Origin: an uncultured Veillonella sp.
GTDB lineage: Bacteria; Bacillota; Negativicutes; Veillonellales; Veillonellaceae
Direction: 5' to 3'
Assembly: GCA_900550455.1 (NCBI GenBank)
Contig: URSE01000049.1
Location: 1 to 7,727 of the forward strand
Length of the DNA: 7,727 nucleotides
The position numbers and the translations under genes were made by a program. Below, in pieces: positions 1 through 6,933 of this stretch. Position 1 is the first letter of the stretch. Each line of letters begins with the position of its first letter. The notes beneath the pieces are model-generated. The model had not been told where the DNA came from. It saw nothing but the letters and a program-made list of their open reading frames with translations, and made no database searches.

Positions 1-2028
1 GCCTATGGGGCTTTTTATCCTTTATTACACCCAGAAGTAATCCTAATAAGTGTAGGTCTTTTTTTGCTAGTTCTCTACGGCATCTATGGTATTAAAGGAA
101 TACAAAAAAACGACTATCTAAGATGGTTGCTAGTCTATGGTCTAGTTAGTTTTTCGCTTGTTGGAATGGCCTATAACCATCAAACGTCACTCATCTTAGA
201 TTACCAGGCCTCCAGTCAGGTCTTAGTGGGTAAGGATAGAATATATAAGGGAATCCTCCTGGAAGAGGGACATCCCATAAGGGACGGCAACCATTGGGTC
301 TATAGGGTTGCCTGTGGGGCTCAGTCTATCCAGGTCACTAGCCTAGGACAAGCTACAGTTCATGAGGGTGATCCAGTCTTAGTAAAGGGAAGTGGGCGCT
401 TTCCTGATCTAACAGAAGATTTAGGGGCTATTAATAAACGAGCCAGAGCTATGTCTGATAGCCTAGTAGCTAAGGTTTATGAAGGTGCTATAGATGTGGA
501 CCCCCAAGGTAAGGGGTCTTCTTGGCGGAGATGGATCGGGCATATTCATAGGAATGTTTCAGCTACGTTAGATAAAAAATTACCGCAAAACTTAGCTTAT
601 CTCGCTAATTCCCTTGTCTTGGGTGGACATTATTATGACTTGGATGGAGATTTATTAGCCGCCTTTTCCTTTACGGGCCTCATTCATATCTTATCGGTAT
701 CAGGGTCTCACATAGCCCTTTTATCAGCCCTATCGTATGGCCTTTTGAAGCTATTGGGGTTGTCCAAGAGACGGGCTCTTTATGGGGTGATGCTTATTCT
801 TCTGGCCTACGCCTTAGTGGTTGGATTTAACCCACCTGTAGTTAGGTCTCTTCTCATGGGCGTTTTACTAGCCTTTGGCCTTATAGAGGGCCGCCTCTAC
901 CAGGCAAGACAGGCCCTTCATCTATGCGGAATAGGCCTTTTGCTCTATGATCCATTCTTGCTCTTTGATATATCCTTTCAACTTTCTTTTGGGGCTACGT
1001 ATGGTATTATCCTTTTCTTTAAGCCTTTATATCAACTCCTAGGGACCCTTCCACGTGTCTTGCGAGCTCCCTTAAGTTTATGCTTGGCTGCACAAATTCT
1101 AATCATACCGCTACAACTCTACTATTTTCACTATGTCAGCCTAGTCAGTCTCTTAGCAGCCATTTTAGTAGCACCTATCCTAGACTTAGTTATACTACTT
1201 GTCTTATTAGGCCTATTAGGATCCATTTGCCTTTCCTTACAGCCTCTTTGGTGGCTTATTAATGAACTTCTAGTGTTGAATTCTTGGCTGATACAAGCTT
1301 TGGCTCATATACCTTATGCCTATTTCTGGACGGGGATACAACCACTGCCTCTAACAGCTATATACCTCAGCACCTGTCGCTTGGCCTACGCAAATTGGGT
1401 TCAGATTCATAGGCCCATGAACTCCATATCTCTTGCTATAGCCCTATGCCTTCCCCTATGGATCGTAGTAACGGCTTATTATAACCATCACCATCAGGGA
1501 ACCATTATTCACACAATACCCATGAAGATGGCTATTGCTAGTTGGATTATTAATGAAGATAATCGATTGCTAGTCCTCTTATCTAATAAACCGGACAGGG
1601 ACCATGTCTATAGCTATAAAGAGATAGAAAATGCTCTTCATGCCTATGGTTATGATAAGGCCACTATGGTTATCTCTAATGTTATCCCTTCTTATGGCCA
1701 ATGGGAGTCAAAAAAATCTAGCTTTCATAGGCTGGATAAAAGTGGAGAAAAGGGAAGTTTTTATATAGAGGGTAAGGAGGGCTCCTACGCGGTAGTCCAT
1801 GGACAAAAGGGGGAAAAAATCATACAATATTTAAATGACAAAGACCTGTTCGTAACGACTGATTCCATGCCTTTTATTGAGAGTTTAGAAGCCTCCTCTA
1901 AGGGGCTTTCAGAGGGGCAGGTTATCTATAGTCCCACTATATTTACCAGAGATTCCATAGAGCCTGATGAAGATACTATTGATATAGTGGGAAAAGAGTA
2001 TGTTGAGGATCGTGTGATTACTATTTAG
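1..2028 (+). CDS. comEC: ComEC/Rec2-family competence DNA-uptake channel, 5'-truncated by window edge
   Basis: ComEC is the inner-membrane channel that passes single-stranded DNA into the cytoplasm during natural transformation. The frame is open from base 1, so the true start lies upstream; the TTG at 64 falls inside a membrane helix and is not a start. 675 residues are visible (numbered here from base 1). An N-terminal helix is followed by a soluble OB-like segment (about 65–160, with GDPVLVKGSGRF) of the DUF4131 type. The Competence domain (about 190–490) is a series of hydrophobic helices with family signatures: GLIHILSVSGSH at 226–237, NPPVVRS at 277–283, and DPFLLFDISFQLSFGA at 317–332. 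The C-terminal ~175 residues are soluble but lack the DVGQGD and HxHxDH motifs of the usual metallo-beta-lactamase-like domain. First gene of a comEC–holA–polC run. Family assignment is firm; DNA-uptake function in this organism is inferred. Confidence 0.93.
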   Translation, partial: AYGAFYPLLHPEVILISVGLFLLVLYGIYGIKGIQKNDYLRWLLVYGLVSFSLVGMAYNHQTSLILDYQASSQVLVGKDRIYKGILLEEGHPIRDGNHWVYRVACGAQSIQVTSLGQATVHEGDPVLVKGSGRFPDLTEDLGAINKRARAMSDSLVAKVYEGAIDVDPQGKGSSWRRWIGHIHRNVSATLDKKLPQNLAYLANSLVLGGHYYDLDGDLLAAFSFTGLIHILSVSGSHIALLSALSYGLLKLLGLSKRRALYGVMLILLAYALVVGFNPPVVRSLLMGVLLAFGLIEGRLYQARQALHLCGIGLLLYDPFLLFDISFQLSFGATYGIILFFKPLYQLLGTLPRVLRAPLSLCLAAQILIIPLQLYYFHYVSLVSLLAAILVAPILDLVILLVLLGLLGSICLSLQPLWWLINELLVLNSWLIQALAHIPYAYFWTGIQPLPLTAIYLSTCRLAYANWVQIHRPMNSISLAIALCLPLWIVVTAYYNHHHQGTIIHTIPMKMAIASWIINEDNRLLVLLSNKPDRDHVYSYKEIENALHAYGYDKATMVISNVIPSYGQWESKKSSFHRLDKSGEKGSFYIEGKEGSYAVVHGQKGEKIIQYLNDKDLFVTTDSMPFIESLEASSKGLSEGQVIYSPTIFTRDSIEPDEDTIDIVGKEYVEDRVITI

Positions 2029-2032
2029 GAGG
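2027..2032 (+). promoter_or_regulatory. Shine-Dalgarno of holA, overlapping the comEC stop
   Basis: AGGAGG lies 5 bases before the ATG at 2038. Its first two bases are the last two of the comEC TAG stop (2026–2028). A ribosome finishing comEC therefore sits on the holA ribosome-binding site, which favours translational coupling. It also fixes the holA start. Confidence 0.85.
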
Positions 2033-2037
2033 ATACC

Positions 2038-3018
2038 ATGGCAAGCATTCAATTGCTCTACGGTACAGAGGACCAGCTCATGAAGGAGCGCAAGCTTTCC
2101 CTCCTAAGTCAGTATAGGGATATGGAGGTAGTTAATCTAACTGATGATAATAATCCCAGCCGAATCATGGAGCAGCTATCAGAAGACTCTCTCTTTGGTG
2201 ATAGTAAACTATTTTGTCTTATTAATCCTGGTATCGTTAAAAAAACTGGTAAAAATAATGATGCCTGGCAGGGCTTAAGGTCATTCCTCCTTAATTACCA
2301 AGGGGAGAATCCCGTCCTCATCATCTACCATGATGCAATTGATAAGCGTTTAAAGGAAAATAAGGAACTATTAGCGACCATTCCCAACGAAGAATTTAAG
2401 CGTCTTGAAGGGGGGCAATTAGTCCAATGGATGCGTAAATATTGCCAGGAAAATGGCTATCAGTTAACCCTTCAAGCACAAGACTATATATCACAATTGC
2501 TAGAAATTTGGGTAGATGTACCGGTTACTTTTATGCGCACAGAATTGGACCGTTTTTTCTTGTTGTTAGGGGATAACAAGGAAATTGATAAGCCTTTTTT
2601 AGAAGCTAATATATCGGACTTTGGGTCTAAGAATATATTTACCTTTAAGGATGCCCTCTTACAGCGTGATGTTCATACACTCTTGGACTTATTTCCCTTT
2701 ATCTTCTCGTATAAGGAAGTAGACCGGGCTATGTCCTATATAGAAGGTCAATTACGCCTGCAACTTATGGTATCGGAATGTAGGGCCGCGGGAATGACTC
2801 TAAGGCAGACCCAAGATCTGTTTAAACAAGAGGGATCAAAAACTAAGGCCTATCCAATTAAACTAGCCTACGAAGCGGCCCCTCGAATTCCGCGTAAGGC
2901 GCTGCGTAGCTTATTAATCGGTATGTATCATGTAGTGGCTACTAGTCGCATGGGGCAGGGGGATATAAGCACCTTTAGAGATTTAGTATTGTCGTATTGT
3001 GAGCAAGGAAAGGAGTAG
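2038..3018 (+). CDS. holA: DNA polymerase III delta subunit (clamp-loader wrench)
   Basis: 326 residues, a normal length for HolA/YqeN. The delta subunit binds and opens the sliding clamp within the clamp-loader complex so that the clamp can be placed on primed DNA. Family features: N-terminal LLYGTEDQLM (6–15), where a degenerate non-ATPase P-loop region would lie; SLFGDSKL (51–58), matching the conserved LFGDRKLV-type segment; DKRLKENKEL (102–111), matching the D-x-R-x-K segment; and FMRTELDRF (165–173), matching the LxxELEKL helix that opens the second half of the AAA+-like module. The C-terminal third (about 205–326) is helical, as expected for the collar domain. No Walker A motif is present, which fits delta rather than DnaX. 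It begins 9 bases after comEC, a gene order familiar from Bacillota (yqeN beside comEC in Bacillus), and polC follows 4 bases after its stop. Confidence 0.92.
   Translation: MASIQLLYGTEDQLMKERKLSLLSQYRDMEVVNLTDDNNPSRIMEQLSEDSLFGDSKLFCLINPGIVKKTGKNNDAWQGLRSFLLNYQGENPVLIIYHDAIDKRLKENKELLATIPNEEFKRLEGGQLVQWMRKYCQENGYQLTLQAQDYISQLLEIWVDVPVTFMRTELDRFFLLLGDNKEIDKPFLEANISDFGSKNIFTFKDALLQRDVHTLLDLFPFIFSYKEVDRAMSYIEGQLRLQLMVSECRAAGMTLRQTQDLFKQEGSKTKAYPIKLAYEAAPRIPRKALRSLLIGMYHVVATSRMGQGDISTFRDLVLSYCEQGKE
3010..3015 (+). promoter_or_regulatory. Shine-Dalgarno that sets the polC start at 3023
   Basis: AAGGAG lies 7 bases before the ATG at 3023, inside the last codons of holA. The frame is also open back to a GTG at 2999, but that GTG would overlap holA by 20 bases and has no ribosome-binding site at a proper distance. 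The ATG at 3023 is therefore chosen. Confidence 0.85.
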
Positions 3019-3022
3019 GACT

Positions 3023-6000
3023 ATGACCATTCGCTACCGGGTTGTCCCTAAGGATAAGTCTAAATCGGGCTTTTATGTAGCTTTCGATGAGAAAAAAGTA
3101 ACCGTAGAAGCGATTGATGCTCAGCTTTCATCCTTAACTAGCTTACAAAATAAACTGAAAGAATATTACGATAGTCACGGTATAGATGTAGAAGAAATCG
3201 AATCTAATGCGGGCGCCTCTTTCTGTTATGCTTGGACAGGGGATGATACGGGTTTTGACGTGCCAGAAACCTATGCTGGTGGTTGCGGTGTCTCTGATAT
3301 TTTGGATGCTATTGAAGCCAAAGATCGAGCTGAAAAAGAAAAGCGCCGTAAGGCTGAAGAGGCGGCTTATATTAAAAACTTTGCAAAAGAGCAAAAACGC
3401 CCTTTCCCTGTGTCCATTAATCAGGCCATAGATGAGGAAGAGGATGACTTTGTTCCCTTTGGAGACGACCAGGTTGAACTATCCTTTATGGATAATACTC
3501 CTGTTATTGTCGATCAGGTGGCACCAAGTTTGGTTGCTAACGGCACTAAAAGTACAACTAAAGGATCCGCTTCCTCCTATGGATCTGGTCCTTCCTCCTA
3601 TACAGGAAATAGCAAGTATCCGCAACGGCAACCCCGTACCAAGGACCAACCAACAGCAGAAGGCAATATTTTAGGCCCTAAAATTGAGGGGGAACCTGTG
3701 ACTATTATGTCTATCGTAGAAGATACTCCTAATGTTGTCTTTAAAGGGACTATAGTGGGTTTAGAACGGCGGGACCTTAAAACTGGAAAGTCCATAGTTA
3801 CCGGTTCTATTGTGGATAAAACTAATTCTATGCGCTTCAAAAAGTTCTTTACTAGCATTGAAGAAGGATCTGATTTCGAAGGCAAGCTCAAAAAAACGCA
3901 TTTGCTTCGTATGCAAGGGACTGTAGAATACGATGAGCGATTTGAAAAAGATTATGTCATGAATCTTCGGTCTGTCCAAGAGGTATCTGAAGAAGAAAAC
4001 CTCCGGGAAGACCATGCAGAGGTTAAGCGTGTAGAGCTTCATCTCCATACCAAGATGTCCGATAAGGACGCTTTAGTAGAGCTAAAAGACCTCTTTAAGA
4101 CTGCTAAACGATGGGGTCATCCTGCCGTAGCCATCACGGACCATGGGGTGGTACAAACCTTCCCAACGGCTCAAATTCTATCTAAGGAAACAGGTGTTAA
4201 GTGCATTTATGGGGTGGAAGGCTATCTGATTCCCAATAAGGAGATGCTCAAGGAAGACCGTCAGCACTTTAAACGCTATCACATTATCATCTTGGCCAAG
4301 AACCAGGTTGGCCTCCGTAATCTTTATAAATTGATTTCCATATCCCATATAGATTACTTTAAGGGCCGTCCTTGCTTGCCAAGAGAGGTCATCGAAGAAC
4401 ATCGGGAAGGCCTTATCATTGGCTCAGCCTGTGAAGCAGGTGAACTCATGCAGGCTATTGTCCATAATCGACCAGAAGAAGAAATTTTACAAATTGCTTC
4501 CTTCTATGATTATTTGGAAATCCAGCCCCATACTAATAACCTCTTCCTTACCAGACCTTCTAAAAAGTACCCAACTCCTTTGGTGCCTGACGAAGAAACA
4601 CTTAAGGAATTTAATAAGGTTATCGTTGACTTGGGAGACAAACTTAATAAGATGGTCGTTGCTACCTGTGATGTCCACTACTTGAATCCCGAAGATAAGA
4701 TCTACCGAGAAATTATGTTGACCGCATCGGGTTTTACCGATGCTCATGAACAACCAGACCTACATTTGAGGACGACAGAAGAAATGTTAGCCTCCTTCGA
4801 CTACTTATCTCCAGAAAAGGCCTACGAGGTAGTTGTAACTAATACCAACAAGGTCAACGACATGTGCGATGTTCTCCAGCCAGTTCCTGCGGGGACCTAT
4901 TCCCCTAAGATTGAAGGAGCTGATCAAGCTCTGACTGATATGTGTTACCGAAATGCAGAAGCCATCTATGGGTCTCCTTTGCCTGAACCGGTTAAAGACC
5001 GCCTAGACTATGAGCTTAAGTGTATCATCGATAACGGCTACGGAGTACTCTACTACATTGCCCATAAGTTGGTTAAAAATTCCTTAGATAATGGCTATTT
5101 GGTGGGTTCTCGTGGATCCGTAGGCTCCTCTTTTGCTGCTACTATGGCTGAAATTACGGAAGTTAATCCGCTACCACCACACTATATCTGTCATAATCCT
5201 GAATGTAAGCACTCCGAGTTCTTCCTTAATGGGGAGTACGCAGGGGGCTTTGACCTGCCACGAAAAAATTGTCCTAAATGTGGTCAACCACTTGGTTGTG
5301 ATGGTCATGAAATTCCATTCGCCATCTTCTTAGGTTTTAACGGAGACAAGGTACCTGATATCGACCTGAATTTCTCCGGTGACTACCAAGGCAAGGCGCA
5401 TAAGTACACGGAAGAGCTCTTTGGTCGTGATAACGTATTCAAAGCCGGTACTATTGGTACCTTGGCAGATAAAACCGCCTTTGGTTATGTTAGAAAGTAC
5501 GCCGAAATTAATGGCATTCAAGCCCGGTCAGGCTACTATGAAATGTTAGCCAAGGGATTTACAGGTGTTAAGAATACAACTGGTCAGCACCCTGGAGGTA
5601 TCATCGTATGCCCACGGGATATGGACGTCCACTACTTTACACCTATCCAGCATCCTGCTAATAAAAAGGAATCTGGTGTATATACGACCCATTTTGACTA
5701 CCATTCTATCCATGACTGCATGACTAAACTTGATATTCTTGGTCATGATGATCCTACTATTATCCGTATGTTGGAGGATCTAACAGGTATCGATGCTAAG
5801 ACCATTCCCTTTGACGATCCAGCGACGTTGAGTCTCTTCTCCTCTACAGAGGGGATCGGTCTTACGCCTGAACAATTACAGGGAGACAAGGTAGCCTCTC
5901 TAGCTGTACCAGAATGTGGTACCAAGTTTGTACGGGGCATGTTAGAAGACTCTAAACCACAACATTTCTCGGACCTAGTGCGGATTTCCGGTTTCTCCCA

Positions 6001-6796
6001 TGGGACTAATGTGTGGCTAGATAATGCACAAACCCTAATCACAGAAGGAATTTGTAAATTAAACGAAGCCATTTCCACCCGGGATGATATCATGAACTAT
6101 CTCATGCACAAGGGAATTAAACCTAAAACCTGCTTCTCAGTTATGGAAAACGTTCGTAAGGGTAAGGGGATTGATGCTAAAGGTAAGGATACTCATTATG
6201 AAGAGGAACTGCGGGAAGGCAATATTCCTGAATGGTTCATCGAATCGTGTAAGAAGATTTCATACCTCTTCCCACGGGCCCATGCAGTGGCCTATGTTAT
6301 GATGGCCTTCCGTATTGCTTGGTTCAAGATTAATCATCCACTAGCCTTCTATGCAGCCTACTTCTCCATTCGGGCCAAGGCCTTTGATATCAAGATTATG
6401 ACGGGAGACCTTACTACGCAATTGACGGAATTTCGCCGCATCAAGGCACTGGATAAGGCTGCTTCTCCGGTGGAACAAAATCTGATGAAGGAACTGGAAG
6501 TATCCATGGAAATGTATCAACGGGGTTACCGTTTCTCCACAGTAGACCTCATGCAATCCGATGCCAAGCGCTTTAAGATTGTAGATGGCAAACTCTTACC
6601 ACCATTTATTATGGTCGATGCCCTAGGGGAAAAGGTAGCAGAAGCCATCGTAGAAGAACGGGAAAAGAAACCATTTATCTCTCTCAAAGACTTGCAACGC
6701 CGTTGTAAGGTTTCCCAAAGTATCCTTGAAACCATTAAGGATATTGGGGGAGCAGGGGATCTACCTGATGACGAACAAATGTCCTTGTTTGGCTAA
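3023..6796 (+). CDS. polC: PolC-type DNA polymerase III alpha subunit lacking the inserted 3'-5' exonuclease domain
   Basis: 1257 residues from the ATG at 3023; Bacillus PolC is about 1437. This is the replicative polymerase of low-GC Gram-positives. Order of parts: an N-terminal domain (1–115) unlike the Bacillus one, ending in a charged helix; a low-complexity acidic and Ser-rich linker (about 130–220); an OB fold (about 222–325); a PHP domain (about 335–600) with HLH 340–342, DH 373–374, E399, H420, C470, D550 and H552; and the polymerase core with VGSRGSVGSS (694–703), a Cys4 zinc site (C723, C728, C750, C753), catalytic PDIDLNFSG (D779, D781), TGQHPGGIIV (853–862) and KLDILGHDDP with third Asp D904. 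A helix-hairpin-helix-like region (about 1199–1235) and a C-terminal clamp-binding QMSLF (1252–1256) complete it. The DEDDh exonuclease normally inserted between GVE and the next PHP histidine is absent; only ~15 residues lie there. The missing ~180 residues match that domain in size. The frame is intact, so this is not a broken gene. Confidence 0.97.
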   Translation: MTIRYRVVPKDKSKSGFYVAFDEKKVTVEAIDAQLSSLTSLQNKLKEYYDSHGIDVEEIESNAGASFCYAWTGDDTGFDVPETYAGGCGVSDILDAIEAKDRAEKEKRRKAEEAAYIKNFAKEQKRPFPVSINQAIDEEEDDFVPFGDDQVELSFMDNTPVIVDQVAPSLVANGTKSTTKGSASSYGSGPSSYTGNSKYPQRQPRTKDQPTAEGNILGPKIEGEPVTIMSIVEDTPNVVFKGTIVGLERRDLKTGKSIVTGSIVDKTNSMRFKKFFTSIEEGSDFEGKLKKTHLLRMQGTVEYDERFEKDYVMNLRSVQEVSEEENLREDHAEVKRVELHLHTKMSDKDALVELKDLFKTAKRWGHPAVAITDHGVVQTFPTAQILSKETGVKCIYGVEGYLIPNKEMLKEDRQHFKRYHIIILAKNQVGLRNLYKLISISHIDYFKGRPCLPREVIEEHREGLIIGSACEAGELMQAIVHNRPEEEILQIASFYDYLEIQPHTNNLFLTRPSKKYPTPLVPDEETLKEFNKVIVDLGDKLNKMVVATCDVHYLNPEDKIYREIMLTASGFTDAHEQPDLHLRTTEEMLASFDYLSPEKAYEVVVTNTNKVNDMCDVLQPVPAGTYSPKIEGADQALTDMCYRNAEAIYGSPLPEPVKDRLDYELKCIIDNGYGVLYYIAHKLVKNSLDNGYLVGSRGSVGSSFAATMAEITEVNPLPPHYICHNPECKHSEFFLNGEYAGGFDLPRKNCPKCGQPLGCDGHEIPFAIFLGFNGDKVPDIDLNFSGDYQGKAHKYTEELFGRDNVFKAGTIGTLADKTAFGYVRKYAEINGIQARSGYYEMLAKGFTGVKNTTGQHPGGIIVCPRDMDVHYFTPIQHPANKKESGVYTTHFDYHSIHDCMTKLDILGHDDPTIIRMLEDLTGIDAKTIPFDDPATLSLFSSTEGIGLTPEQLQGDKVASLAVPECGTKFVRGMLEDSKPQHFSDLVRISGFSHGTNVWLDNAQTLITEGICKLNEAISTRDDIMNYLMHKGIKPKTCFSVMENVRKGKGIDAKGKDTHYEEELREGNIPEWFIESCKKISYLFPRAHAVAYVMMAFRIAWFKINHPLAFYAAYFSIRAKAFDIKIMTGDLTTQLTEFRRIKALDKAASPVEQNLMKELEVSMEMYQRGYRFSTVDLMQSDAKRFKIVDGKLLPPFIMVDALGEKVAEAIVEEREKKPFISLKDLQRRCKVSQSILETIKDIGGAGDLPDDEQMSLFG
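3571..3601 (+). repeat. Short in-frame direct repeat in the polC linker
   Basis: TTCCTCCTAT occurs at 3571–3580 and again at 3592–3601, exactly 21 bases (7 codons) apart. It encodes two Ser-Ser-Tyr units (residues 184–186 and 191–193) in the Gly/Ser-rich linker between the N-terminal domain and the OB fold. This is probably a small tandem duplication tolerated in a disordered linker. Slippage there would keep the frame. Confidence 0.6.
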
Positions 6797-6817
6797 GCCT
6801 TTTATTTCATACTAGAT

Positions 6818-6856
6818 AGTAAAAGACCCTAACCTATTAGGTTAGGGTCTTTTACT
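6818..6856 (+). terminator. Intrinsic terminator after polC, probably able to act in both directions
   Basis: Perfect 18-base inverted repeat, left arm 6818–6835 and right arm 6839–6856, with a 3-base loop, 21 bases after the polC stop. The GC part (GACCCTAACC/GGTTAGGGTC) is flanked by AAAA on the left and TTTT on the right, so each strand gives a stem followed by a U-run. It most likely ends the comEC–holA–polC transcript and could also stop read-through from the convergent gene. Confidence 0.88.
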
Positions 6857-6893
6857 GATTTTAATTTGATAGGGCTTTAATTAAATAAGACAC

Positions 6894-6924
6894 AAAAAAG
6901 CACTGGCTCCTTAGAACCAGTGCT
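6894..6924 (-). terminator. Intrinsic terminator of the minus-strand nitroreductase gene
   Basis: Read on the minus strand, AGCACTGGTTC pairs with GAGCCAGTGCT across a TAAG loop. This is an 11-pair stem with one G·U wobble, followed directly by T6. The same wobble position is an A·C mismatch if read on the plus strand, where the stem shortens to 8 pairs and no clean U-run follows. The hairpin is thus polarised toward the minus-strand gene, whose stop codon ends 9 bases upstream. Confidence 0.85.
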
Positions 6925-6933
6925 CTTATATTT

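Noticed and set aside
64..66. TTG at 64 as the start of the comEC gene
   Set aside because: The same frame is open to base 1 and reads hydrophobic, ComEC-like sequence upstream (HPEVILISVGLFLLVLYG spans the TTG), and no Shine-Dalgarno precedes it. The gene runs off the left edge.
1080..1262. Small 60-codon plus-strand frame inside comEC
   Set aside because: It overlaps conserved comEC membrane-domain coding sequence in another frame, with Ser/Thr/Leu-rich composition typical of a shifted reading and no ribosome-binding site.
2999..3022. GTG at 2999 as the polC start (8 extra residues)
   Set aside because: It overlaps holA and lacks a ribosome-binding site at the right distance, while the ATG at 3023 has AAGGAG 7 bases upstream.
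4229..4280. The missing exonuclease as a frameshift or pseudogene sign
   Set aside because: The frame is continuous and all PHP and polymerase motifs on both sides are intact, with no stop codon or exonuclease remnant, so a natural domain absence is the better reading.
5743..6093. Antisense open frame of 116 codons inside polC
   Set aside because: It lies wholly opposite strongly conserved PolC polymerase-core coding sequence, has no recognisable family features, and is best explained as a shadow frame. The other short frames inside comEC and polC were rejected for the same reason.
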